Positions 35,198 through 44,235 of a stretch of 64,000 bases of DNA are shown here, piece after piece; position 1 is the stretch's first letter; every line of letters starts with the position of its first letter. The notes beneath the pieces were generated by a model. That model was not told where the DNA came from, did no database searches, and saw only the letters and a program-made list of their open reading frames with translations. A program made the position numbers and the translations under genes. The stretch is from Konateibacter massiliensis (GTDB lineage: Bacteria; Bacillota; Clostridia; Lachnospirales; Lachnospiraceae): contig NZ_LT860099.1 in assembly GCF_900184995.1 (NCBI RefSeq), forward strand, positions 62,001 to 126,000, in the 5' to 3' direction.

Positions 35198-35789
35198 GTT
35201 TAAAAGATTTAAAAAGTCCCATTCTCATATTGTCGTCCATTAATCTTCTCACATCTTCCTTTGACATTTCCTTGTTGTATTGATACCACCAGTGAACAGT
35301 GGACATGAGATTGTTTGCAAAGAGAAAAGAATAGAGCATGGCAAAGGAGTTCTTCTGTGGATTTTTCAAAGTGTCCTTATCTAATTTAGCCATTAGCTGC
35401 TGCTGTATGATTTCTATCATTTCATTATAGATGTGACGGTCGATTACAGCATGCCAGAGTACCTGGTACGGATAGCGGCGTGCCCAGAAAAAGTCAAGTA
35501 TTTGCATAAACTCGTCGCTGTAGCGTTTATCCATAAGCTGTTCCGGTGAGGCTTCTATGAAATTAGGTCTGATGTTGACCTGCAGTTCCTTTAAAACTTT
35601 TTCAAGATATTTGTCCAGCAAATCATATTTGTCAAAGTAATACTTATAAAAAGTAGAGCGGTTGATTCTTGCCTCTTTGCAAATCATGTCAACTGTAATT
35701 TTATGAAAAGGCATTCTGGTAAGCAGCCCTAATAAAGAAGAATCAATATTCTCTAAAGTCTTTAGTACTCTTAAATCAATATTATCCAT
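35184..35789 (-). CDS. TetR-family transcriptional regulator
   Basis: A 201-residue regulator with an N-terminal helix-turn-helix (MPFHKITVDMICKEARINRSTFYKYYFDKYDLL). The C-terminal ~140 residues form a variable ligand domain of the type common in Firmicutes. I choose the ATG at 35789 because AAAGGAG lies just upstream; the longer in-frame version adds a Cys-rich, unlikely start. It is divergent from the flavin oxidoreductase gene, and a perfect palindrome at 35910-35923 lies between them, the expected position of its operator. Confidence 0.88.
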   Translation of the reverse strand: MDNIDLRVLKTLENIDSSLLGLLTRMPFHKITVDMICKEARINRSTFYKYYFDKYDLLDKYLEKVLKELQVNIRPNFIEASPEQLMDKRYSDEFMQILDFFWARRYPYQVLWHAVIDRHIYNEMIEIIQQQLMAKLDKDTLKNPQKNSFAMLYSFLFANNLMSTVHWWYQYNKEMSKEDVRRLMDDNMRMGLFKSFKQKID

Positions 35790-35909
35790 ATTAATCTCCT
35801 TTTTGTGCAATAAACAACAAATACACTGTGTTTGTCGGATAAGCAACATAGCAAGAAAAACTAGTGATTGGTGAATGGGTTTTTGTTTGATAACATTATA
35901 ACATAAATA

Positions 35910-35923
35910 TTTGACCGGTCAAA
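35910..35923. promoter_or_regulatory. Candidate TetR operator
   Basis: TTTGACCGGTCAAA is a perfect 14-bp palindrome in the 164-bp divergent gap, ~30 bp before the oxidoreductase start and just downstream of a TATAAC-type -10 element. Spacing fits repression by the neighbouring TetR. Confidence 0.65.
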
Positions 35924-35953
35924 GAAAACAAAGTTTCAAAAAAGGAGAAGAAG

Positions 35954-37969
35954 ATGGGAAAATTCGATAATTTATTTAGTTCTGTGGAAATCAGGGGAAA
36001 CAAATATAGAAATAGAATTATTAACGCCCCTACCTTGTTTGCACATTCTGTTTTATTTTTGCCGGAAATTAAAGAGAATGTTTACCGCATGGTTGAAAAC
36101 CGAGCAAAAGGTGGTTCAGGAGCCGTTTCAACGGGCGAAATTTCTGTAAATGCGCAGGAGGCAAGCTGCCTGTTTTTAGAAAGACCAATTGATTTTACAA
36201 AATATGAGGGGGATGACTTTGAGGCAATCAAAGAATATGCAACTAGAATAAAAAAGCATGGTGCGATTTCTTATTTGGAATTTTGCCATGAAGGTTCACG
36301 CTCCGAGGCAAAGCCGCCTTATCAGCCGTGGGGACCTGACGCCTATGTGCGTGAGGATTGCATAGAGGTAAAAGCTATGGATAAGGATATGATGGAAAAG
36401 GTCTGTAAGGATTACTATAACATATCCAAATTTGCCAGGGAATGCGGATTTGATGGTATTTTAATTCATGGAGGACATGGGTTTAATATTCAGGAATTTA
36501 TTTCCCCTTGGACAAATCACAGAACAGATGAGTTTGGTGGAAGTATGGAAAATAAAGCTCGTTTTCCTAAAATGCTTATCGAAGCTGCCAGAAAAGGAAT
36601 TGGAGAGGACAAAGTAATTGAGCTCAGAATCAGTGCACAGGATGGTGTGGAGGGTGGACTTACCATTGAAGATACAGTAGAATTTTGTAAGCTGATTGAT
36701 GGTATGGTTGACATCATCCATGTTTCCAACGGCTTAAAATGGGCAGGAAATCAGACGAATACCTTTTCAGACTTCTTTGATGCCCACGGTGTAAATGTGG
36801 AGTATGCGGCTAAAATCAAACAGGCAGTTACCAAATCTTATGTGGCTGTGATAGGAGGCATTAATTCACCTGAGTTCGCGGAAGAGATTATTGCAAACAA
36901 GAAAGCAGATTTCATTGAGTTGGGAAGGCAGGGGTTTGCAGACCCTGAATTTGCCAATAAGGCAAAAAACGGTGAGGAAGATAAGATACGCCGCTGCGTG
37001 AGGTGCTTTCACTGCTATCCCGGATTTTGTGAGCATAAGACGGATGTTCCACTGTGGGAAAAAGGGCTTTCCAAGGAGGAGGTTGCTAAAATCTATAGTC
37101 CTGCCTCAATGGGAGAGTGTGCCATCAATCCGAATTCAGGCTTTCGACATTATGAAGAACAATATAAAATGCCGGAGGAAGCGAGAGACGTTCTGATCAT
37201 AGGGGGCGGAGTCGGAGGTTTGCAGGCAGCCATTACAGCAAAAGAACGAGGACATAACATAACCTTGGCAGAGAAAACGGATAGACTTGGCGGTATTATT
37301 AATTTCACGGATATTGATGCGGATAAAAAAGATTTATGCAATTTTAAAAATCTTCTAATTCGGGAGGTTAAAGAAAAAGACATAAATGTACTGCTCAATA
37401 CAAACGCAGATGAAAATTTTGTTTTAGATATGAATGCGGATGCAATTATCATAGCAGTGGGTGCAAAGACATTTGTGCCGAAAATCCCCGGAATTGAAAC
37501 AGCAAAGCAAGCGCTTGAGGTATATGATGATTTGGAAGACATCGGAGAAGAGGTTGTAATTGTAGGAGGAGGTCTTGTAGGCTGCGAGGTCGGACTTTAT
37601 TTGGCTGCAGAGAACAAGAAAGTGAGTATTGTTGAAATGAACTCTATGATGGCATTTGAAACCTTTGGATATTATCGAAATGCATTGCTTGACGAGATGG
37701 ATAAGCGGGGAATAACGCAATATTTAGGGGCAAAATGCATGGAGATAAAGAAGGATGGAGTTTGTATTATACAGGAAGGAGAGGAAAAATTCATACCATG
37801 TACCACTGTCGTTTATTCTATGGGGATGACAGCAAAAACAGAGGAGGCAGAACAATTAGCGCAGGCATGCAAAGATAAGAAGGTTTTTATGGTGGGTGAT
37901 TGCGTGAAGCCGGGAAAAGTAGGTGATTCCGTTAGAGCCGGATATCTTGCAGCACTGCAAATTAACTAA
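35954..37969 (+). CDS. Old-yellow-enzyme/FAD-type NADH oxidoreductase (FadH/BaiCD-like)
   Basis: A 671-residue multidomain enzyme: an FMN-binding TIM barrel (~1-340, with FDGILIHGGHGFNIQEF and FGGSMENKARF), an iron-sulfur motif C348-x2-C351-x2-C354-x4-C359, and a C-terminal FAD/NAD(P) domain (~410 to the end, starting VLIIGGGVGGLQAA). The family includes 2,4-dienoyl-CoA reductase and the bile-acid enzymes BaiCD/BaiH, which reduce enoate double bonds. It begins under a putative TetR operator and is followed after 16 nt by a membrane protein, so it probably handles a small unsaturated substrate that induces it. Confidence 0.9.
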   Translation: MGKFDNLFSSVEIRGNKYRNRIINAPTLFAHSVLFLPEIKENVYRMVENRAKGGSGAVSTGEISVNAQEASCLFLERPIDFTKYEGDDFEAIKEYATRIKKHGAISYLEFCHEGSRSEAKPPYQPWGPDAYVREDCIEVKAMDKDMMEKVCKDYYNISKFARECGFDGILIHGGHGFNIQEFISPWTNHRTDEFGGSMENKARFPKMLIEAARKGIGEDKVIELRISAQDGVEGGLTIEDTVEFCKLIDGMVDIIHVSNGLKWAGNQTNTFSDFFDAHGVNVEYAAKIKQAVTKSYVAVIGGINSPEFAEEIIANKKADFIELGRQGFADPEFANKAKNGEEDKIRRCVRCFHCYPGFCEHKTDVPLWEKGLSKEEVAKIYSPASMGECAINPNSGFRHYEEQYKMPEEARDVLIIGGGVGGLQAAITAKERGHNITLAEKTDRLGGIINFTDIDADKKDLCNFKNLLIREVKEKDINVLLNTNADENFVLDMNADAIIIAVGAKTFVPKIPGIETAKQALEVYDDLEDIGEEVVIVGGGLVGCEVGLYLAAENKKVSIVEMNSMMAFETFGYYRNALLDEMDKRGITQYLGAKCMEIKKDGVCIIQEGEEKFIPCTTVVYSMGMTAKTEEAEQLAQACKDKKVFMVGDCVKPGKVGDSVRAGYLAALQIN

Positions 37970-37985
37970 AAAGGAGAAGAACAAT

Positions 37986-38543
37986 ATGAAGGATAAGACA
38001 AAGATAGGTTTAGTACAGGCACTGGTAGGAGCAATCATTTTGACTTTATTGATGCAGATATTTGGAATAGCAGGTTTTGGTCAATATATGTGGATGTTAT
38101 TTTTTCCAATACTGCTTTTCTTTGCATTGGGGGCAAAGTTTACAATCATACCGTCCATGATTGTATGCTATATCTGCGGCGTTCTATGGGCTTACTTAAA
38201 TGGAATTGTGCAGGGAATATTTGCTTCGTTCTCATCAGAAATAGTTGTAAATATTGTACCGACTATTATCATTATATTTTTGGTGCTGACCATTCATCGA
38301 AATTTACTGGAAAATACGTTATTCGGAAATATCCCGGCACTATTTTTGGGAATGTGCACGACATTTTTTGTATTTATGATGGAGGTTGATTTGACACCTC
38401 TTCATCTGGTAGCCTTCTTCCTGTATGGTATATTTCTTGCTGCGTCACTGGTTGTTTCAGGCATGGTCGCTTGCAGTATCGTATTTGGGAAAGAAAGAAC
38501 GATGGCGGTATTTACAAAAACAGAAGCAACACCAAGTAAGTAA
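37986..38543 (+). CDS. DUF1097-type membrane protein
   Basis: A 185-residue protein with about five or six hydrophobic segments, starting MKDKTKIGLVQALVGAI. It resembles the DUF1097 family of small inner-membrane proteins with no known function. The ATG follows AAAGGAG and lies 16 nt after the oxidoreductase, so it shares that transcript; it could transport the enzyme's substrate or product. A strong terminator follows. Confidence 0.7.
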   Translation: MKDKTKIGLVQALVGAIILTLLMQIFGIAGFGQYMWMLFFPILLFFALGAKFTIIPSMIVCYICGVLWAYLNGIVQGIFASFSSEIVVNIVPTIIIIFLVLTIHRNLLENTLFGNIPALFLGMCTTFFVFMMEVDLTPLHLVAFFLYGIFLAASLVVSGMVACSIVFGKERTMAVFTKTEATPSK

Positions 38544-38545
38544 AA

Positions 38546-38592
38546 AAAAAGACAATGACGACATTCCTTTGAATATTGTCATTGTCTTTTTC
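38546..38592. terminator. Bidirectional terminator
   Basis: A 14-bp stem (38546-38559 with 38578-38591) with A-run and T-run, between the membrane protein gene and the convergent acetylesterase gene. Confidence 0.9.
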
Positions 38593-38594
38593 TT

Positions 38595-39272
38595 TTAGCG
38601 TACTAATTCCCCATACACCCCACCAAGCTCCTTCAGACCCTCGGCAATCAATTCGGCAAACACAACCGCACCCTCGTGCTGCAAATGAGCATCATCTGCA
38701 ATGCCGTCCGGATAGGCTTTGTATTTTCCCTCTTCCAAATTCATAAACCAATGTTTTGACATCTCCAAATCCGTGTCAATCAAAAGCCTCTTGCTTTTGC
38801 TGCAAAGATCGATGCAGGGAACGTTTTCCCTCTCAGCAAGCGCCTTCATAGCGTCAGGGTAGTCAAAATGGACCTTGTCCTTAATTGTCCCGTTTTCGTC
38901 AAGAAAGCGGCAGTAGAGCGGTGTGATTAAAACAGGATGAGCGCCTGCATCTCTTGCTACATTTATCATTTTCAAGAGGTTTGTCTGATAATCTCCAAAG
39001 GCTGTCGTATGTCTTTGGGGATCCTCATTCCAGTCGTTGTGCCCAAATTCAATAAAAAAGAAATCACCCTCTTTTATCAGAGCTTCGATGGCTGTAAGCC
39101 GTCCTTCCTCGATAAAGCTCTTGGTGCTTCTGGCATTTTCAGCGTGGTTGCAGATAGAAACATCCGAGGTAACATATAATCGAAGTCCCTGTGCAATGCC
39201 CGTGCGAGGATAGGTATCAATATAGTTGTCCTTGACAGTGGAATCACCTGCCCAAAAAATTCTTGTTGTCAT
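38595..39272 (-). CDS. Rhamnogalacturonan acetylesterase-like SGNH hydrolase
   Basis: A 225-residue GDSL/SGNH esterase of the YesT/RhgT (CE12-like) type. It starts with the AGDST block (Ser11 nucleophile), has the EFGHNDW block, and ends with DDAHLQHEGA carrying the catalytic Asp and His. It removes acetyl groups from rhamnogalacturonan backbone or oligomers. There is no signal peptide, so it probably acts on imported oligosaccharides. It is divergent from the YesN-like regulator that heads the rhamnogalacturonan locus. Confidence 0.85.
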   Translation of the reverse strand: MTTRIFWAGDSTVKDNYIDTYPRTGIAQGLRLYVTSDVSICNHAENARSTKSFIEEGRLTAIEALIKEGDFFFIEFGHNDWNEDPQRHTTAFGDYQTNLLKMINVARDAGAHPVLITPLYCRFLDENGTIKDKVHFDYPDAMKALAERENVPCIDLCSKSKRLLIDTDLEMSKHWFMNLEEGKYKAYPDGIADDAHLQHEGAVVFAELIAEGLKELGGVYGELVR

Positions 39273-39491
39273 AAATAGAAAAGCCTCCTATGTAAATAAA
39301 ACTAAATTAATTTATATTTCTATGATACCGAAATAAAACATAATATGCAATAGTAAGTAAAATTTACAACAAGAGTAATCCCCAAATTAAACCTTTATTT
39401 TTCGAAGGGGTTCCGATATAATAGAATGGTATGTGCTTATGGGAAAAAGTAACAGCGATAAATGTGAGATTTCGGAAATGAGGAAGATTTT

Positions 39492-41828
39492 TTGGAAAGA
39501 TTTAATTATAAAAACAGGATATTGTGGTATTTATTAGTCGTTGTGTTCACCCCAATCATTGTATTAGGGGTATTTTCTTACAATACATATGTGACGGAGG
39601 TTACAAGGAACGTAAACCTGTCCACCGAGGCAACTGCAAATCAGGTAAAAGAGAGAATGGACAGCGTATTAATCAGCATCAAAAAGAGTTATCTGGAGGC
39701 GGAAGAGACAGACGAAATACGATGGCTTTTGAATACCTTTATTGATTATTCCGATTATTCTGAGTTGGTTGCGGCGATTGATGTATTGGACGGTTCTACC
39801 TGGCTGTCCGAATATATTGAGGGATTTTCCTTTATCAATTTTCAGACAGGCTGGGTACTCAGTAACCGAGGACTTTATGAATATGAAAATGTAGAAAATA
39901 AGGCGGATATGGAAATGCTCTATCAATACGGAGCAAACACTCTCACCCGTAATTTTTGGGTAAACAGAGTGGGTATTGATACGTCTTTAAAGTTAAGCAG
40001 AGAAGAAGTTAATTTAAATAATTTATCCTTCGTGTGTAAACTGCCTGCAAAGAGCAAGTCGCCTTATGCATTGATGATTGTGAACCTGAATCAGTCTAAG
40101 ATAGAATCGATGATAAGCGATAACCTCGGAAACAATGACATCACAGTACTTGACGGCGATGGCAACTTGATTTACACGACGAATGAGGAGATTATGGAAT
40201 ACTGTCAGGCGAACCTTGATAAGCTGAGCGGTGAAACGATTCAGACAATCAAGCTGGGAAATGGAGAAGAACACAACGTCGCGGTGGCAGATTCCGATGA
40301 TATGGACTGGAAGTATATCGTGAGCTATGATGTGAACAACATCAAGGCAGCCGCTGATAAAATCTTATCTTTTTCGATTGTAATGGGAATTGTTGTAATT
40401 TCAGGTGTTTTATTAATTATTTTAACAAGAAAAAGAATTTATGCTCCGGTATTTACCCTGACAAATTATATTTCAGATTTGATGGATACCAATAAGGAGA
40501 AAAAACAGAGAAATGAGTTTAAGTTTATTGCCGACAGCATTGATAATCTGGTCGGGAAGAATAATGCGCTTGAAAAGCTTATGGAAAACCAGCAGGAGCA
40601 GCTAGTTGAACTGTTTGAGCTTAGACTGATACGAAGCGAGGTAAAGGAGCACCGGATTGAGCCTTACTTAAACAGCTTAAAACTGGTTCGCAAACGGTTT
40701 ATCGGTGTAATCGCTGTCAATATCAGCTCACAGGATGTCTTTGAAGAGTATGAGGAGACGAAGCAGGATGCCGTAAGGCTTGCAGTGGTGGAAAATCTTC
40801 CGCAGGAAATTAAGAAGAGACTCTTTATGCCTGCTATTGTCAACGCGCGGGTTATTACAATGGCGGTGACGGAGGATACTCAGGAGCTGCTGGAAGAGAA
40901 GCTTTTGCAAATCTATGATTTGATTTCCAAATATGTATTTGCAGAATATCAGATTTCAATCCATCTTGGTATCAGTAAAACGTTTGAGGATTTATTCCAT
41001 TATCAGCGGGCGTATCAAGAGAGTTTGGAAGCGCTGAAAAACAGTGAATTTTTCCAGAATGAGCAAAAAACAGCAAGGCAGACAGACAGGCAGTTTCAGC
41101 CGGATGAAATAAACGGGATGATGTTCTATTCTGATATTATGAATACGGCAAAGGGATATGTTTACAATATTGCATTGGAAAAGGAAATAAGGGAAGCGGT
41201 GGACTTATGTGATAAGGAAGCGGCATTCGCAATTGTGGACAAATTCGTGGAAGAGCTGGTAAGCTACAAGGTATCCTCCAATGAAGCATCCTTTTATATG
41301 CACCGTTTTATGATATCCATTATATTGATTGCGAGCAATGCAGGGCTTGTGATTAACAATGTGTTCGGCGATGGCGCGAACAATATCTTCTTGAGCTTTA
41401 ACCAAATTTATGACTTGGATAAGATGAGCAGGTTTTATAAGTATAAGGTAATCACACCGATTATCTCAGAGCTTGGGAAATTCAGAACGGGCCGTACGAT
41501 GGAAATTATGGAGAGCATACAAGAGCTGGTAATTCAGACAAAGGGTGATATTACCTTAGCGGAGTGTGCAGAACGGCTTAATTATCACCCAAGCTATATC
41601 TGGAAGATTATGAAGTCAGAAAAGAATATTACATTTAGTGATTATATCGCAGAGTACAAAATTTCAGAGGCAAAACGAATGCTGACAACCACAACTTTGA
41701 CGGTTGCAGATATTGCAGCAGCATTAAATTATACAAATACGCAGAATTTTATCAGGTTTTTCAGCAAGCATGTAGGAACGACTCCGGGTAAGTTCAGGCA
41801 GGAGTATGATAAAATGTTAGATAATTAA
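39492..41828 (+). CDS. Membrane-bound AraC-type regulator (YesN/MsmR-like sensor)
   Basis: A 778-residue one-component sensor: a hydrophobic helix at ~10-29, an extracellular ~260-residue sensing region, a second helix at ~292-312, a long cytoplasmic linker, and a C-terminal AraC DNA-binding domain (about 680-775) with HTH sequences ITLAECAERLNYHPSYIWK and VADIAAALNYTNTQNFIRFF. The start is TTG at 39492 after GAGGAAGA. The extracellular sensor fits detection of sugars or peptides outside the cell. It stands directly before the rhamnogalacturonan importer genes and probably activates them. A TATAAT box lies at 39417-39422. Confidence 0.9.
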   Translation: MERFNYKNRILWYLLVVVFTPIIVLGVFSYNTYVTEVTRNVNLSTEATANQVKERMDSVLISIKKSYLEAEETDEIRWLLNTFIDYSDYSELVAAIDVLDGSTWLSEYIEGFSFINFQTGWVLSNRGLYEYENVENKADMEMLYQYGANTLTRNFWVNRVGIDTSLKLSREEVNLNNLSFVCKLPAKSKSPYALMIVNLNQSKIESMISDNLGNNDITVLDGDGNLIYTTNEEIMEYCQANLDKLSGETIQTIKLGNGEEHNVAVADSDDMDWKYIVSYDVNNIKAAADKILSFSIVMGIVVISGVLLIILTRKRIYAPVFTLTNYISDLMDTNKEKKQRNEFKFIADSIDNLVGKNNALEKLMENQQEQLVELFELRLIRSEVKEHRIEPYLNSLKLVRKRFIGVIAVNISSQDVFEEYEETKQDAVRLAVVENLPQEIKKRLFMPAIVNARVITMAVTEDTQELLEEKLLQIYDLISKYVFAEYQISIHLGISKTFEDLFHYQRAYQESLEALKNSEFFQNEQKTARQTDRQFQPDEINGMMFYSDIMNTAKGYVYNIALEKEIREAVDLCDKEAAFAIVDKFVEELVSYKVSSNEASFYMHRFMISIILIASNAGLVINNVFGDGANNIFLSFNQIYDLDKMSRFYKYKVITPIISELGKFRTGRTMEIMESIQELVIQTKGDITLAECAERLNYHPSYIWKIMKSEKNITFSDYIAEYKISEAKRMLTTTTLTVADIAAALNYTNTQNFIRFFSKHVGTTPGKFRQEYDKMLDN

Positions 41829-41867
41829 AGTTCATTAGTAAAAAGTGATAGTTTATAAAAAGTTAAG

Positions 41868-41907
41868 TCCGTATACTCGGTCAATTTTATGAGTATACGG
41901 ATTTTTT
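41868..41907 (+). terminator. Terminator of the AraC-type regulator
   Basis: An 11-bp perfect stem (41868-41878 with 41891-41901) is followed by six T residues. Confidence 0.92.
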
Positions 41908-42036
41908 AATGTCATAGGAAATTGCTATGCAATTTCCTATGACATTAAAACTATTTATGGGAACCTCGCGGAGTGGATAGTAGTTGCTGCGCAATCAGCT
42001 CCGGTGCAAAGTGTGAGCAAAGCTCACACTTTTTTA
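41908..42036. repeat. Modular hairpin repeat, copy 2
   Basis: About 129 bp with the same order of parts as 19208-19330: first hairpin (GGAAATTGC/GCAATTTCC), the ACCTCGCGG and TAGTTGCT middle, and a final hairpin (GTGTGAGC/GCTCACAC) followed by a T-run. It lies in a 484-bp gap before the importer operon; the remainder of the gap holds a promoter at 42188-42216 and nothing else I can identify. Confidence 0.7.
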
Positions 42037-42187
42037 GTTATCCGTCGTCGGACTGAATAATCATTTCCTTTTTGACGGAAAAAGAGAGGGAAACAGAATG
42101 ATTATTTGGGAATGAAAACAAGGTAAAATCTGTGTTAAGACAAGGTTAAGGACAAGCTGGTTATATCCAAAGTAAACAAAATGATTG

Positions 42188-42216
42188 TTGATGTAACCCT
42201 TTTTGAATAGTATAGT
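42188..42216 (+). promoter_or_regulatory. Likely sigma-A promoter of the rhamnogalacturonan importer operon
   Basis: TTGATG (42188-42193), a 17-bp spacer and TATAGT (42211-42216) lie about 100 nt before the first permease gene. The imperfect match fits activation by the AraC-type regulator. Confidence 0.65.
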
Positions 42217-42312
42217 TGCACTGTAAATTGGTCGGTGCAAAAGAATTGGTGTACAAAATACACAAATATAAAAAGCACAAAAGATTTATCACTAAATTTA
42301 AGGAGGTCAAAT

Positions 42313-43263
42313 ATGAGTAAGGTTGCAAGTACACAAGTGCAAAAACCTACAAGAAACAAAGGTGAATTTATAAAATATTTTAAGCAGCACAAATGGCTAT
42401 ACGTTATGTTACTGCCTGGAGCACTATATTTTATAATTTTCCGGTATATTCCGATGGGAGGAATTGTCATTGCATTTCAGCAATACAGTCCGTTTACCGG
42501 AATTATGGGAAGTAAATGGGTGGGCTTGACCCATTTTAGAAACTTCTTTATAGGAACAGACTTTTGGATGCTGTTAAAAAATACATTGGGAATTTCAATT
42601 TTAAGTTTGATTTTTTATTTTCCGGCACCGATTATTTTGTCTCTTCTGTTAAATGAAATAAAAAACCAAAGATATAAAAAAGTAGTACAGACTTTTATCT
42701 ATATCCCGCATTTTATTTCATGGGTTATCGTGGCGAGTCTCACCTATACACTATTCAATATCAACGACGGTATTATCAATCAAGTAATTGAGGCAACAGT
42801 GGGGCACACGATTAACTTCTTGGGATTGCCGCAGTATTTTAGAGGTTTGATTGTAGGTCAAAGTATTTGGAAGGAAACCGGTTATGGTACGATTATTTTC
42901 CTCGCAGCGCTCTCCGGTGTTGATACGCAGCTTTATGAGGCGGCAAAGGTAGACGGAGCAGGAAGATGGAGATTGATGTGGCATATCACCCTTCCCGCAA
43001 TCAAAGGAACAATCATTATCATGCTGATACTTCGCGTCGGATCAATCTTAAATACAGGATATGAGCAGATTTTCTTGATGCGTAACTCACTCAATATCTC
43101 TACGGCAGAGGTGTTTGATACATACATTTATCAAAAAGGTATCACAAATGCACAGTATTCATACAGTACGGCTTCCGGATTATTTAAATCCGTTGTCGGC
43201 ATGGTTATGGTACTCGGAGCAAACTGGATGGCTAAAAAATCAGGTGAATCAGGAATTTACTAG
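42313..43263 (+). CDS. ABC sugar importer permease, LplB/YtcP-type (first subunit)
   Basis: A 316-residue permease with about six membrane helices and the EAAKVDGAGRWRLMWHITLPAI motif that contacts the ATPase. The LplB-type opening (LYVMLLPGALYFIIFRYIPMGG) matches importers of complex plant oligosaccharides such as the Bacillus YesP/YtcP systems. The ATG at 42313 follows AAGGAGG; the upstream in-frame extension has no ribosome site. No ATPase gene is nearby; such importers commonly share a multipurpose MsmX-like ATPase. Confidence 0.92.
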   Translation: MSKVASTQVQKPTRNKGEFIKYFKQHKWLYVMLLPGALYFIIFRYIPMGGIVIAFQQYSPFTGIMGSKWVGLTHFRNFFIGTDFWMLLKNTLGISILSLIFYFPAPIILSLLLNEIKNQRYKKVVQTFIYIPHFISWVIVASLTYTLFNINDGIINQVIEATVGHTINFLGLPQYFRGLIVGQSIWKETGYGTIIFLAALSGVDTQLYEAAKVDGAGRWRLMWHITLPAIKGTIIIMLILRVGSILNTGYEQIFLMRNSLNISTAEVFDTYIYQKGITNAQYSYSTASGLFKSVVGMVMVLGANWMAKKSGESGIY

Positions 43264-43281
43264 AAAGGCGGAGAATTTGAA

Positions 43282-44193
43282 ATGGCAGATATAGCGATTA
43301 TAAAAAGAAATAAAAACAAAATAAAAGCCAGTTGGTCAGACCGCACGATTCAGGTATTGATTTACCTATTCACAGGCTTTTGCGGTATTATCACACTGCT
43401 TCCTTTCCTCTATGTTTTGGCTGGTTCCTTTGCGACAGAAAGAGAATTGACGGAAAAGGCATTTTTCATCATACCGACAGAAATCTCATTTAATGCATAT
43501 CAGTACATCGTGCAGACCGGGGAGGTATTCAGAGGGCTTAAAAACTCTTTGTTCCTCACGATAGTGGGAACCTGTATTCAGATGTTTTTTACGACAACAT
43601 TTGCATACCCGTTATCCAAAACTCATTTTAAGGGCAGAAACCTTATTTTAAATCTTGTTATTGTGACAATGCTGTTTTCGGGCGGAATGATACCAACCTT
43701 TCTTTGGGTAAAACAGTTGGGATTGTATAACTCCTATTTGTCTCTGATGCTTTTGGGAGCAATCAATCCGTTTAATATGATTATTGTAAAAAAATTCTTT
43801 GAGGACTTGCCGGTGGAACTTGACGAGGCGGCAAGAATTGACGGGGCTACGGATTTACAGGTGTTTTACAAGGTGGCAATTCCGTTATCCAAACCGGTAA
43901 TTGCATCTATTTCCTTATTCTACGCAGTAGGGCACTGGAATGATTATTTTAACGCAATGATCTATCTAAATAATCCGGCGAAGGAAACGGTACAGATTGT
44001 ACTGAGGCGAATCGTATTGCTTGCCGGAGAAATCCAGACAGATATTATGAACTTTGACGCAATGGGCGTACCGCCTGATAAGGCAGTAAAAATGGCGGCA
44101 ACAGTAGTTGCAACCGTACCGATTTTAGTTGTTTATCCATTTGTTCAAAAGTATTTTGCACAGGGTGTTATGGTTGGCGCCGTAAAAGGCTAA
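43282..44193 (+). CDS. ABC sugar importer permease (second subunit)
   Basis: A 303-residue permease with six membrane helices and the ATPase-contact motif ELDEAARIDGATDLQVFYKVAIPLSKPV. It opens with a cytoplasmic segment and LPFLYVLAGSFATERE, typical of the YesQ/YtcP partner subunit. It lies 18 nt after the first permease gene and 42 nt before the binding protein. Confidence 0.92.
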   Translation: MADIAIIKRNKNKIKASWSDRTIQVLIYLFTGFCGIITLLPFLYVLAGSFATERELTEKAFFIIPTEISFNAYQYIVQTGEVFRGLKNSLFLTIVGTCIQMFFTTTFAYPLSKTHFKGRNLILNLVIVTMLFSGGMIPTFLWVKQLGLYNSYLSLMLLGAINPFNMIIVKKFFEDLPVELDEAARIDGATDLQVFYKVAIPLSKPVIASISLFYAVGHWNDYFNAMIYLNNPAKETVQIVLRRIVLLAGEIQTDIMNFDAMGVPPDKAVKMAATVVATVPILVVYPFVQKYFAQGVMVGAVKG

Positions 44194-44235
44194 AACCATT
44201 ATACTATAAAATAAAAAAATTTAAGGAGGAAAAGT

